Assembly: GCA_051294375.1 (NCBI GenBank)
Contig: CM119270.1
Span: forward strand, 2,557,484 to 2,621,483
Reading direction: 5' to 3'
Length of the DNA: 64,000 nucleotides
Source: Paraspadella gotoi
Taxonomy: Eukaryota > Chaetognatha
A program made the position numbers and the translations under genes. This document shows, piece by piece, positions 44,740-57,374 of the stretch. The number at the start of each line of letters is the position of its first letter. Position 1 is the first letter of the stretch. The notes beneath the pieces were generated by a model. The model searched no databases. It saw only the letters and a list, made by a program, of their open reading frames with translations, and was not told the DNA's origin.

Positions 44740-45480
44740 AGAGGGAGAGAGTCAGAGACCAAGAGAGTTGAGAGAGATAGGCAGTGAAAAAAAGACGGGA
44801 ATAAGATTTAGAGAAAGAAAAAAAGAGTAAAGAAAAAAAGAAGAAGTGGATGGTTGAAAGATCCGTGGAGGAGGAATTGGATTAGAGACGGAGTGACAGA
44901 TAAGAAAAATCAGAAGGAAAAGAAAAAAAAGAAAAAAGACAAGAGAAAGATCATGATAGAATGAGAAATCTCATCTGGAAGAGGAAATTCGGAGATTCGA
45001 GAGAGAGAAGAAAATGAAGAAGAGATAGAAAGTATGATAAAGAAAGGAAAACAGAGAGATTAGAAGAGAGAAAAGGAAATGAGAAGAGATTAGAAAGAAA
45101 GAAAGGAAATTGAGAAAGAGATTAGAAAGAGAGAAAAGGAAATGAGAAGAGATTAGAAAGAAAGAAAAGTAAAGAATGAGAAGAGATTATAAAGAAAGAA
45201 AAGGAAAAATGAGAAGAGATTTAGAAAGAAGTAAATAGGGAAAAATGGTGAAGAATTAGAAAAGAATCAAAGGAAAAGAAATTGAAGATTAGAAAGGAAA
45301 AAGAAAAGGTAAAATGATTAAAAGAGAGTAAAAAAGAGAAAGAAAAATTAAAAGGAGAGATGGGAAAGAGTACGAAAGAAAAAATAAATGGAAAGAGATT
45401 AGATATGAAAAAAGAAATAAACGAAGAGATTAAAAGGAAAAAAAATGAAAAAAGGTTTAGGAAAAGGAAAAAATCTTTTA
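44650..45480 (+). repeat. Long polypurine block with ~31-36 bp minisatellite
   Basis: Over 800 bases are nearly all A/G on the plus strand. It begins with (GA)n and continues, at 45055-45240, with about six units containing GAGAAGAGATTAGAAAGAAA. Confidence 0.75.
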
Positions 45481-45594
45481 AATTTTTTGTTCTTTTTCCT
45501 CGGTTCCATTTTTTCCAGTTCCACTTTTCGTCTGCTCTTTTCCTCTGCATTCCTGCGATTTCCAAAGATTAGTGGCAGCGGGGAAATCTTGCTT

Positions 45595-45790
45595 GCCTGC
45601 TATTGCTTACCTGATTTGCTTTCCTTTTTGTCTTCTCTTTGCAGGCCGTTTTGCTTGCTGTCTCGGTGAATTTCGATACCGGTTTTGTCGCTCTCTCACT
45701 GCTATTGCTTACTGATATTGGCTTCCTTTTTGCTTCTCTGCAGTCCGTTTTGCTTTGAAACTAATAAAACTTTGTTTTTTCTCTAAATTT
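45595..45790 (+). repeat. Direct repeat and third fragment of the hammerhead element end
   Basis: GCTATTGCTTAC..TTTGCAG..CCGTTTTGCT occurs twice, at 45598-45655 and 45700-45755. It is followed at 45757-45790 by GAAACTAATAAAACTTTG and TCTCTAAAT, which matches the outer end of the left hammerhead arm (minus of 41752-41786). Confidence 0.5.
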
Positions 45791-46619
45791 TTTTGTCTAA
45801 TTTTTCCATGTTTTTCAAACATTACAGTCAATCCATTCCTAATTTGTACAATCCAATAAAATGAAATACAGTAAACAATCCTAATTACTAATCGGGATTC
45901 TAAACATTTTCATGTCAGATCTTAAAATTACATGTCAGAGTGAAAACTTTCTTTTCAAATGATCTTACTCTCAACGTAACCCTCACGCGGGTCAGCTTTT
46001 CTTGACCTCGGTTTTTACCCCCCGGGGCGGGAACCGCAGTCAAAAAAAATACCTTAGCTAACGCAACACATGCGTCGTCGTCGTCATCGTCGTCGTCGTC
46101 GTCTTCGATTCTTTATTTATCCAACCGCAAATATTTCCCCTCATTTTTTAATGGGGAGAAGTACATTAAGCTGTTGTGGAAGGAGAAGCATGCGGCATAG
46201 CATAGTTGAAACTTAGTGTGCAGGTGAAAATTTGATTAATATTTTTTGTAGAATCCTTTGCAGGTTGTAGATGAATAATTAGAGAATAATAAATAGTTAA
46301 TAATTCGTAATACCCGATAAGCAGTTAAATTTAATTTTAATTAAATAGCGTTTCAGCCCTACTATGAAATATTACCTTTTTTTCACTTTTATTACATTAA
46401 TAAATTACGAAATTCGATAAAAAAGCGAGGCGGCTCATCAAAGGTGGTTTCGAGAATACTTAGGAATTCCGAGTTAAAGCCCCCCCNNNNNNNNNNNNNN
46501 NNNNNNNNNNNAAAAAAAATTCCTAAATGTGTTATGTATAGAAGGAGGAAGAAAAACAAAAACCCTTTCGATGTAAACAATGGGGTGGGAGAGGAGAGAT
46601 AATCGTAACTCCCCCACAT

Positions 46620-46650
<31 letters not shown>

Positions 46651-46815
46651 CGAGAGAGAGAGAGAGAGGAAGAGCGAGAGAAGAGAGAGAGAGGAGAGAA
46701 GAGAGAATGGGGAGAGGAAAAGGGCGTCCGCATGTTTGGACCCGGCAATATTTTTTTTTCCTGGGAAAAGTTCTGGAGAGTTTTTGATTCTCGGCCACTA
46801 ATTGCCGTTCTCTCT

Positions 46816-46850
<35 letters not shown>

Positions 46851-47160
46851 TGCTCTCTCTCTCTCTCGCTCTGCTTCTCTCTACGCGCTTCTCTCTCTCG
46901 CGTAAGGAGCATACGTGTTACGGCGAAGAATAAACGTGGTGAAGCCGAAGTCAAAAGATAAAGAAAACAATGTGAACATTCAAAAGGAAACACATCGGCA
47001 GAGAACCAAACAGAACCAGATCGGCCACCCCCCCCGGGGGGTTGGGGGGGGAGAGGTGAAGAGAGCAAGAGGTAGAAGGAGATAGGGGAAGGGTTGGCGG
47101 GGAGGACTGATAAGAGGGCGGGGAAAAAGCAAAGAACATGTGACAGCGCTGAGTGTAAAG
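45791..47160. other. AT-rich sequence, GTC repeat and facing GA/CT tracts
   Basis: (GTC)n at 46076-46105, a 25-base gap at 46487-46511, (GA)n at 46624-46706 and (CT)n at 46811-46895. The GA and CT tracts could pair as an ~80-base hairpin. No gene is recognised. Confidence 0.5.
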
Positions 47161-47521
47161 TTATGAGAGAAAATCGGGGGGAAAAAGTTGTCGGGGATAT
47201 AAAATGAAGGAAAAATATAAATGATTTGAGAATTGTCGGAAACTGCAGAGTAATTTTATCAGATAAGAGTTCTTGTGGCGAAATATATGCGCCAATATTT
47301 CAATTAAACAGTAGCAAGATTCATTTTTCAACGGCGCGTCCAACTTAATTTTGTGAGTCTCCTCGTCGCGAAATCGAAGTTGGATGGAGACCGAATCTAA
47401 CTGCATGTGACCAATAACAATGCAGTAAGGGATCGAAGTCGATTCGATCAAGTTAGTCAAATAGGAGGAGGATACATATTCTGTTTTGTTTACGATAAAT
47501 AGTTGCAAACGGTTTTCATTC
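47161..47521 (-). CDS. Candidate terminal exon, unrecognised
   Basis: On the minus strand GCGTTTTCATTGTAG forms a good acceptor, then about 120 codons stay open to TAA at 47161. Residues such as VNKTEYVSSSYLTNLIESTS and HMQLDSVSIQLRFRDEETHK are of mixed composition, unlike the low-complexity frames nearby. No upstream exon or family was identified. Confidence 0.3.
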
Positions 47522-47667
47522 CTACAATGAAAACGCAATTACAATTTAAATGATAACCTGACAATATTTTAAAAATATGCTTTTCAGAGGAACCGCAGCT
47601 TAGATTCAAAGTTTTGTTGTATCAATTAAAAAATATCAATTCAAAAGTAATACAATTTGATACCGGT

Positions 47668-47880
47668 GTTGCTAAATCATGCTGTAAGATCCATGCAGCC
47701 AAAAAATAGGCTATAAGAATTCAATCGCAGCCAAATCACATCGGCAAGATCCAATCTGCCGCAAATCAACCATTTAATATCAATGCGGCCAAATCGACAC
47801 GCTGCGCGGGGGCCGGGATTTTTTGAAATCTCTGAGAAAAAAATTTAAAGTTTTTCACAAAACTCTCGCGAGACAAGAAA
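47668..47880 (+). repeat. GCAGCCAAATC repeat, copy 1
   Basis: GTTGCTAAATCATGCTGTAA and GATCCATGCAGCCAAA words lead into GCGGCCAAATCGACACG and a TTTAAAGTTTTTCAC..CGCGAGACAAGAAATCTATC tail, the same order as at 48495-48815. Confidence 0.7.
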
Positions 47881-48494
47881 TCTATCCCTCCCTGCTCTGT
47901 CTGCTCTCTCTTCTCTCTTCTCCATCTCTCCTCTCTCTCTCTCTCGATCTCTCTCTCTCTCTTACTACTCTTTTGCTCTGCTCTCGAACGAACGGACGTA
48001 TGCATCGAGCTCTGAAATTTTTCGGAATTAACAGTAACAAAAAAACACTAAAAAATCTAAAAAAACAAAAAAAAACAAACTTTTTCGTCAATTTCTCTAA
48101 ATTTATATTCATGCCTTATCCTTAAAATATGCCAAGTTTATCCAAAAGAAAACAATACTAACATACATAGATCAGCTGATGTTTCTCACAGCGCTCTAGA
48201 CCAATAGACAGGTGTTATGTCGTCCAAAACAAAGAGGACACGAATTGCGTCAAACCAGAAAAGTCGTGGAAAAACTAAAAACTCCAAAGATACTGCTTTT
48301 TGAAAATGATACAGAAATGAGATTTTTTGAAAGAAACATTTCTACTAATGAAGTTGAAACACGCCTTTTTCAAAGATTTTGAACTCTCAAACCCAGAACG
48401 TAAGTCTGCTTGCCCGCCGTCTAATAAGTCTGGGCTATAACAAAAATGCTAGTCCAACATCAATATAACACAAAATGTCTCACCCTCATTCTCT

Positions 48495-48815
48495 CTGGGG
48501 GGTGTTGCTAAATCAATGCTGTAAGATCCATGCAGCCAAATAAATGCTATAAGATCCATGCAGCCAAATCAATCGGCCAAATCAATCTGGCCAAATCAAC
48601 TCATNNNNNNNNNNAATGCTGTAAGATCCATGCAGCCAAAAAAATACTATAAGATCCATGCAGCCAAATCAATTCGGCCAAATCAATCTGGCCAAATCAA
48701 CACATTTAAATCAATGTGGCCAAATCGACACGGCTGCGCGGGAGGCCAGGGATTTTTGAAATTTGAGAAAAAAATTTAAAGTTTTTCACCAAAACCTCGC
48801 GAGACAAGAAATCTA
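48495..48815 (+). repeat. GCAGCCAAATC repeat, copy 2, interrupted by a 10-base gap
   Basis: Same family as 47668. Both sides of the gap at 48605-48614 carry ATGCTRTAAGATCCATGCAG, so the gap probably separates overlapping or tandem copies. Confidence 0.7.
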
Positions 48816-49580
48816 TCCCTAGATAGAAAAAAAAGATGATGAAGAGGGAAAGGGTGATGAGAAGAGATGAGAGAGATGACGATGAGACGAGAGAGATGAG
48901 AGAGATACTGAGAGCACGAGAGAGTGAAGGAGAGGGAAGAACAACACTTTTCCTTTAAAACAAAATGTAGTGCTTACGAAAAATTTAAAAAATACCTCTG
49001 AAAGCGCTTTAATGAATCGAATGAGGGAGACGGGAGTAAAGAGATAAAAGACTTTGTTTTCAGTTTCGTTAATCGAAGCTATCACTGCAGAAGAAGTATG
49101 CACGCATGCGATGCGTGTAATGCATGCACAAACCAAACGCCTTTCTACTTCCCAATCAATCCACGCATACATATTATAAGAGAGCTAAATGGGTACCTTA
49201 AGGAAGAATAGCAGGTTAAGACCTTAGCTTAGTGAGTATTTCATTATCAATTAGTCTAACAGCTAAATGACAAAAAGTTGCGAATTCGTGAAATGCTTGA
49301 AGAACATGAAATGACACAAGAACAGGAATTATATGACAAGTCAATGTCAATACGACCAAATTACAAATGAGACTTGATGAACTTCAAATTTGAAGTGTCT
49401 CAATCTTCAGATTCTTGGTTGTAGTCAAAAGGTTTCCGTCCTGTGAATAATATCACCGGTTTAGTTCTAAATTTGGCGTGTTGGAGAATTAAACTGTGCA
49501 CTGTACGATGTAACCACAGAGCGCAAAACAATTAAACGGAAGAAGGAAAAAGGGAAGACAGGATTCTTAAGAAGAATTGA

Positions 49581-49809
49581 GAATTTTTTAACAAGGTCCA
49601 AAAGCGCGTTAGACGAGTCTGTAAAAACTGTATCGCAATTGTCTTCCCGGCGGCGAGCCCCGACTTCCCCTTCCACTCTGCCGTCACTGGGCGAGGCGGT
49701 GTGAGGGATTCCCTCTTGGAGAGAGAGGACAGCGACGACGAAGCCAACGACGCTGGGAGCGCCGAAAAGCGGATATCAGAACGGGCCGATGAACGACAAT
49801 TGGACGAGG
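49581..49809 (+). CDS. Candidate internal exon ending in an acidic segment
   Basis: A frame open from 49581 reads IAIVFPAASPDFPFHSAVTG then DSLLEREDSDDEANDAGSAE and SERADERQLDE, ending at a strong donor (GAG/G, then GTAAGG) in phase 1. The acceptor is uncertain; AACAAG at 49595 or CGGCGAG near 49657 are options. The composition is typical of a real charged exon. No downstream exon was recognised in the following AT-rich 5 kb. Confidence 0.4.
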
Positions 49810-52800
49810 GTAAGGCCTTATACTTTTCCTCACACGTGTGTAATATTTCTATATGTCATCGTATAGGCTAGACTACAAAGCTATATTGCGAGATAATAAA
49901 CTGTCTAATTAAATTTTAAAGAAGCTTATGTGTGTATACTTTGCCAATCTTTTACAGCCCACTTTCTTACGAGAACAAATAAAGGAAAATATGAAGATTA
50001 AAAAGAAACAAACTGGATTTCATGAAAACTCATGATTTGCAAGCTTTTAAAAATTGTCTAGGCCTATATAAACGAATAGGCACATTAAGACAGTTTTATT
50101 CTCCTTTTGTTCATAATTTACTGAAGAAATATATATTTTTTTTTTATTTTTTAAACCCTCTCGCTTGAATTTTTCAAATCATTGTTAGATTGTCAGTGAG
50201 CTGTCTAAAATAAAGTGTTGAGTGTACATTGTTTTTAAATAGTACGCGTAAAAATTGTTGATTTTTTAGGTTAGGTTGACTTAACTCGATATAACCGGTG
50301 GCGTGCGAAGTATTTAAGAGTTTAAGTAATACTTTCTCCAAGTAAATTAATCATGTCCGATATTCCCTTGCTCTCCAGGAGATTAGTCTGAATTATGGGA
50401 CCAAAAAACTTTGAACATTCCTAAATATATATATAAGTTCTCTCTGATACTAGAGATAGTTCATGACGCATAACGTTATGAAAAATATGCATAGAGCCTA
50501 AAGACTACTCAACGTTCAAAACAATATATTGAAATAGTAGTTTCATTATATAATTATTCTGTGTATTTTATCTGAGAGATCGTATCATGTTATTCCTGCC
50601 TTCATAAATTTAGTATACTTTTTCGTTCGTTATATTTGCAGTTGAGGTTCTGTTTGTTGATATCATAATTTACAAATATACAAAATTTACGTTTTTTCAG
50701 CTATTTTAATTGGTCATTATTTTCTTCTCTCTTATTGATATGTCGTCTCCATTCTCATTGACGAGCGACTAATATAATTATTAATGTACTCTCAAATAAA
50801 TTAGATATAATACTATTTCGCACAACTTGTGAAGTGGGTCAAGGCATCTTAAATTTTACATTGCGAACCTCTTCTCTGGGAAAGACGATCCTGACGTGAC
50901 TTCTGGCTTTGGAGGGTTTTAAAAAATTCACCACAATTTATTTAGATACATTTGAGATAGTGAAAAACAAATTTTTAGTCGCGCAGGACCGTTGATTCCC
51001 CGCATAAATCATCCCCAAATTTGCTGGGCTTAATTTTAGGCTATAATTTATTTAAATTAATAGTAATGGTTTGATATCCGCCACAGTTCTGTTCGTGTCT
51101 CTATATATAAAAAAAATATATGCTTCCATTAGTTTCGCTTTAGTGTTTCAGACCATATATCGATCCTAATCCTTGATCCTGATCCTGTATAAATACATTG
51201 CATTCCTGAAAAAAGCCAAGCCAACTTGCCCACTAATACAGACTAAAAATAATAAGTTATAATAAAATATGTTATTAGAAATTAATTAAGTTCATAATTT
51301 CGAGGACGAAATTTGTTTAATTTCTGTTACGTCGGAGAAATGCTGCCATGCGTTAGTGACATACGTGGTATGAATTCCTCGAAAGATTGGGCAACCATCG
51401 ATGGGGTCACCGTTTTATTTAATTGCCCTCTAGATAGATATAGAAAGAAAAACATAATCTGAAGAAAACTGGAATATCGGCGATATTACCCCCAGAATAA
51501 CTTATATTACGGCTAAGGTGTATCTGCACCATCGAATATAGACACTCTCGTGTTGTGCAATATAGTCGAGGTTATACTTTTGACCTACTCACCGGCTTAA
51601 GATATGGATGGAATAGTCGACAGATAGATTGCGGACATGAGTAACTGCTTGTTCTTGCCATCCACCAATCACTGAAGAAAACCAGTTGGGCGACGAATTC
51701 CTTGTTTGAACCATTAAATCAGTTGATCGTATTGTCCACATTAGGTGTTTGTGTTTGAACTAAACCTAAAAAACTAAAGATTTTTACTTATTTTTATACG
51801 GTTTACTTATTTAACCCAGTGGAAACTGTTAAAATTAAAATTTTAGTTTTAAACATAAATTTTGATCTGTGTCATATCTCCTAATTACCTGTTTTCTTAG
51901 CGATTAGAATCTTGTCCCCTTTGGTCTTGCGCGTGGGTGTACTCAGACAAGAGATCATTTCCACCAATGAGGGAAAAATAAATCGCAATCGATTCGTATT
52001 ACCTCAAGCTTTCGGCAATATATCACATGAAGTGCAATTAGTTAGCCATACTTTACTAGTAGAAAAAGAAAAAAATACGCCGTCGGTTTTTGAAGAGAAT
52101 TTATTAAATTGTATTATCTAAATATAGAAGAAAAAATAAATAAATGGAATCGAGTGGATTAATTAAAGAAACTTATTTTTAAAAATCAAACGGACCTTAC
52201 GCAATATCAAATTGATTTCAAAAATCAAATTATTTAGTTCAATTGTTGGAATGAATCAAAATCTATGCGAATATTTTAAGTTTAAGTGAAAGAATTGCGC
52301 GTTATGTCGCCGCTATTTTTAACCAATTCATTTCCTGTCCACCATGTTAGGCCGGAGTTAAAGAATGTTCTATAAAAAGTAAAAGTATATATTTAGCTGT
52401 AAGTTGATAGTAGAAATTATAAGAAAGCAGTAATGTTTTTAAAAAAATTTACATCTAGCATGTTCGCAGGGCCAATATGGAGCAAGAGGAGGAACGTCCG
52501 AACCATACTGTGATCATTTGTGGGTTTTGAAGGGAGTGATTTGCGTGAGAGAAGAAATAGGCTAAAATTTGTCGTCACAACTTGATTTTGAGCGTTCTTT
52601 TTTTTTAAAATTTTAACTTACGTCAAAAATAGTCTCGTGCCCACATGGTTTGGGCAAGGCTCCGACATACTTGTGTCGGCATTACTGTGTGAAGTTCTAC
52701 ATACCTGTAATAAGACCACCCCATGGGAGGCCAAAGGCCAGCAGTTGTTAGCTGAGCGTCTTAATGTGTTTAGGATAGCCGTACTATTTGAGGGCGAGAA

Positions 52801-54740
52801 TCAAGGATTCTCGGCCATCGCTCATCTAAAATAATCACAGTCTAGTTCTACTTAAAGATATATATTTGTGGATTCACCTTACTAATAAAAATCAGTATTA
52901 ATAGATATACATATAGTACATGTTATCATAAATTCAAATTTTTAGACCGTTTTTCAACGAATCTTTTAATTTACGGGTTTTGCGCAGCGCAATAAGCAGA
53001 GTTTGCCGCCAGGTATATCGCTTCTGCGTGCTATTAGGCATTTCAAATTCCCAAATTCCCGCCGAGGAGAAATATATTTGTAATGTTTATGTGAGAAGTA
53101 ATTTTACCTCGATTTTCCATTCTCTCCCCAATCTTCCGTAGCCGTTCCTTCATTGCTTGATTTAAGAATTAGAAATGCATGGCTCATTACCTTATTGACT
53201 AAAATGACTATCTCCGTTTCATAGAGTGGCGATCTAAGAAGACACCACCTCCTCAAATAAATTAAGTATCTTATGTTATTTATGTTATTAAAAAAAAAAT
53301 GAAACTTACTGCCAAATGAGAAGACTCAAGAATTATTCGTTTCATAGCCATTCTTGAAGGTTGTGAATTTAATTATCTAAAACTGGCCGAAAATATAAAT
53401 AAAACGTTTGAATCGAATATAAATTTTATTATGATAGCGTGAAAGAGCAGCAGACTATTAAACACGATTCGAAATAACTGATTCATATAATTATAATTGT
53501 TCTGTTCATCGTCCCGCCAAAACTTCTGAGACGAGAGAGACCCTACTATTCCCATTGTGTGTAACGTTCTGCATATAGGTAAAGTCGTATTAATTGTAGA
53601 AAGTTTATAATGTCGCATTTGTAAAAATTTTTCATATTTTTAAAATTTTGTAGACTTACAATCGAGTATTCCACAATTTGTGGGCATTCCAAAAAAATAT
53701 GTCTCGTTATCAGGCCTTTGGCCATTTAGGGGATGCGTACATTCTAAGTTCTCTTGTCAATAAATGTTCTAGAATTTCAAATGCCGGTTTAACCGTTGAA
53801 ATGCAATTGATAATGTTAGAGTTTACTGACGTAAATAGATCGCAAACTTAGCCAGGCCATGTGCCACCAAGGTAGTCCGGCCCAACTGTTGATCCCAATT
53901 TCGCAGGCGACCTTAAGGTAAGAAATTAGAATTAATGGTTTAACCCCTCATTCGATGTGAAAATAAGGATAATTTTGCCGCTGAAGATACCGTCTGCCCA
54001 TCTGGTCTCTTGCGTTTGACTGGCGGGACAAGAACGAAGTAAATCTCCAATTAATTCCCTGTCTGAGATGTCACGATTAACTCGCCCCAAAATTTCCTAA
54101 ACCTTGTCTTACCATTCTGAAACAGGCATTCTCTTCATATATGTTTTCAGATGTGAAAACTAAGAGCAAATTCAAAATGCGTAATATTTAAACCTATAGC
54201 CCAACCGGTAGCGAATGCGCTCTAAGTTTTCCAACCCAAAATCTTCGACGTCTTATTAGAGCTGAAGCGATTGTTCGCAAATAACCCTGAAAATTTGTAT
54301 TTATATTTTTTACACCAGTGATCCTGGAGTCTCGACAGATAAACTTCCAGAATATATAATAACTATATATACTATTCGGTGTAACATTTTCTTTCGGTAT
54401 GAGTGAGGCGCGAGAGTGTACAATATGTAGTTACACACCACAGAATAACCCTTTTTGCTATCATAATGCGATTACCAACACTTGGCCAGTACAGGAGGAT
54501 CCTAAGGTTCTGAAGGAAAATGAAATGAAATGAGCCACTATTTTTTTATTACCATGTTTTCAAAGAAAGTTTCCATAACAGAGATAGACGCGATTAATAA
54601 ATTCATCCTAAAAGATGTTTCTCCGTTAATTTTGTTGTAATAATTCCACTAAACATAAACAAAAGGACTTGAATACGCTAGCAAAGGAAAATATTAATAA
54701 AATCAGGAAAACATGGTATGATCGACGTGGAGCTCAAGTT
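49810..54740. other. AT-rich 5 kb nearly free of microsatellites
   Basis: Unlike the rest of the window, this stretch has almost no simple repeats. Candidate open pieces are 51901-52121 (acceptor TTTTCTTAG, NRFVLPQAFGNISHEVQLVS, stop), 52637-52834 (VPTWFGQGSDILVSALLCEV, no ATG, stop) and minus 53373-53618. None is recognised, and no mobile-element domain was seen. Confidence 0.4.
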
Positions 54741-54751
54741 CCAAAGTTTCG

Positions 54752-55235
54752 AAATCTCGTTTATTAACCCGTCGTCGCTTTAATATCCGATTCTTCTTGC
54801 GGAGGACGCAAACATTTTTCGAACGAACCCGTTGGGGGACTTGACTTCTTTTTTTTATTCTGCCGCATTGGAAAGGAAGATCGCACTTTTCGATCCCTGG
54901 AGTCGGAAGATAAACTTCTTTGCGCCAGTCGGTTCGATACTCCCGTCTTTTTCTTTTTATTCTTGTTTATTAATCCCTTCCACTAATGTTTGTTTTTTAC
55001 TGCGCAGTCGTTTTGATAATCCTTTATTCTTTTTATTCTTTTATTAAATACCTTTCCCTAATGTGTTTTTCTAATGCGCAGTCGCGTTTTGATACCTCCC
55101 TTGTCCTCTTTTAATTTATTATTTTATTACATACCTTTCCTAATGTTGTTTCTTCTATTGCAGCGCAGTCGGAATTTGCATACTCCTCGTCTTTTATCTT
55201 TTTGATTCTTTTATTATATACCGTTACCTTGGTAT
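54752..55235 (-). repeat. Copy 2 of the 30 kb tandem-unit repeat, inverted
   Basis: Reverse complement of 30040-30530: CGTCGTCGCTTTAATATCCG, TTTCGATCCCTGGAGTCG and successive CTGCGCAGTCG anchors follow in mirrored order. It carries many single-base insertions relative to copy 1. Confidence 0.75.
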
Positions 55236-57169
55236 CTCAATGCATATTCATGTTCGGTTCTTTTTCTCCTATCTTACCATCATATTTCTACTCTTCTATC
55301 TTCTTCGGAGAACTTTAGTCAGAGCATATTAGTGAACTGCTATCATTTGGTCTGTAAAGTAGATCACTTTACCTTATTACCACTGATCCTCATTTTTCTC
55401 GTTTAATTCTAATNNNNNNNNNNNNNNNNNNNNNNNNNCATATCTTTCTAGTTTTACCACTTCCCCTCTCCCTCTCTCTCATTCTACCCCTTCCCCTCTC
55501 CCTCTCTCTCTTTTTGCCCCATTCCCTTCTCCCTCTCTAGTATCTCTTTCATCTTTCTTTCTTTTTATTCTGCTTTCTTTTTTTCTCTGTCTCGACTTAA
55601 AAAAAAAGGAAATGAAAGAAAGATCAGACGTTTAACTTATTCTAAAAGTAAATGTTTATCTTTTCGCGTTAAAATCGGTTTTCTCTCTCTTTCTCTCTCT
55701 CTCTCTCTCTCNNNNNNNNNNGATCATTTTCATCTTTCAACGAAACTTAAAAGATGCGAAAGTTATTTCCCTTTACAAGTTTTCACTAAATCAAGAAAAT
55801 CATTTTCTCAAGTTATGTATGGATTTATGTTTTTATTTATTTATTTATGGATTTATGTATGGATTTTCCAAATTAAAGTTTCTATTTAGGATTCAAAAAT
55901 TGGTAAAACGATAATACAAATTATCCATTCAATAAATAAATAAGCTATCCCACCCCGTCTAGCTATGGATGGGTACCTTGCAACCTTTTGACAAAGGCTA
56001 CAGAATGAGCCTCTTCAAATTACTTGTAATCCTTTAATTCTGTCTTCCTTAATATTTCCTTCATATTAATTGTAATCCTTTAATTCTATCATCCTTAATA
56101 TTTCCTTCATATTTCCTTAATTCTATACTAATACCAATTCCCCTTAAAACTCTTTAATGTATTTTCCACTCTCTCTCTGTCTTTCTCTCCTTTCACATTC
56201 TCTCTCTCTCTATCTCTCAGGCTCTCTATCATCTCTCTCAGATGCTCTTCTCTCTCTCTCTGCTCTCTCTCTTCCTCTCTCTGCTCTCCTCGTCTCATCT
56301 CTCTCTCTCTCGTCTCTCATCTCCTCTCGGTCTCATCTGTCTAACGACTCTTGTTTTCCCTTGATTTAAAAAATTTAGCAGCGAACTATTGTTTTCGATT
56401 CGGAATTGTCGAAAATCAAAACACAAACAATCCAAGTTATACTCTCCATCTTCTTCATACTGCCTGTTCTCTCTACTATCTCCAATCGTCTCTCTGCTCT
56501 CTCTCTCTCACACACACAACACTTCCTCCTCGAGGGCCATCCTTTACCGCAGTACATATCTGGGAGACGGCGAAACGACTACAACAACACAACAACAGGT
56601 TATCTTTCCCTTTTGTTTGTCTTCACTTTCAAAACAAAAACATTTGAGAGAAAAACAAAAGACTTGAAGGTGCNNNNNNNNNNNNNNNNNNNNNNNNNNN
56701 NNNNNNNNNNNNNNNNNNNNNNNNNNNNNNNNNNNNNNNNNNNNNNNNNNNNNNNNNNNNNNNNNNNNNNNNNNNNNNNNNNNNNNNNNNNNNNNNNNNN
56801 NNNNNNNNNNNNNNNNNNNNNNNNNNNNNNNNNNNNNNNNNNNNNNNNNNNNNNNNNNAAGGAAGGAAGGAAGGAAGGAATGAAGAAAGGAATGAATGAA
56901 GGTAAGAAAATAAAAAACGTAAGTAGAGAAGAAAAGAAAATATTCGTTAATTTTTTTTTAAATCGACATCTTCGACAAAATGTAAAAAATCGCCAAAGTC
57001 ATCAGAGATAAGTTAATAATATTTATCATTATATCATCCGAAAAAGGATTTTTTTTCACGAAAGAAAAAAAAAAGGGTTTAATTTTTAAAAGACTTTCGA
57101 ACGAGATATAATCGTACACATTAACCATATTAATCTACCCACATCCCTGTGAAGCCTTGTCTGATGCCA
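55236..57169. other. CT repeats, dispersed repeat and gaps
   Basis: C/T blocks (55440-55560, 55680-55711, 56165-56340), gaps at 55414-55438, 55712-55721 and 56674-56858, a third AATAAGCTATC repeat copy at 55902-55970, and AAGG tetranucleotide repeats at 56859-56880. No gene is supported. Confidence 0.5.
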
Positions 57170-57374
57170 NNNNNNNNNNNNNNNNNNNNNNNNNNNNNNN
57201 NNNNNNNNNNNNNNNNNNNNNNNNNNNNNNNNNNNNNNNNNNNNNNNNNNNNNNNNNNNNNNNNNNNNNNNNNNNNNNNNNNNNNNNNNNNNNNNNNNNN
57301 NNNNNNNNNNNNNNNNNNNNNNNNNNNNNNNNNNNNNNNNNNNNNNNNNNNNNNNNNNNNNNNNNNNNNNNNNN

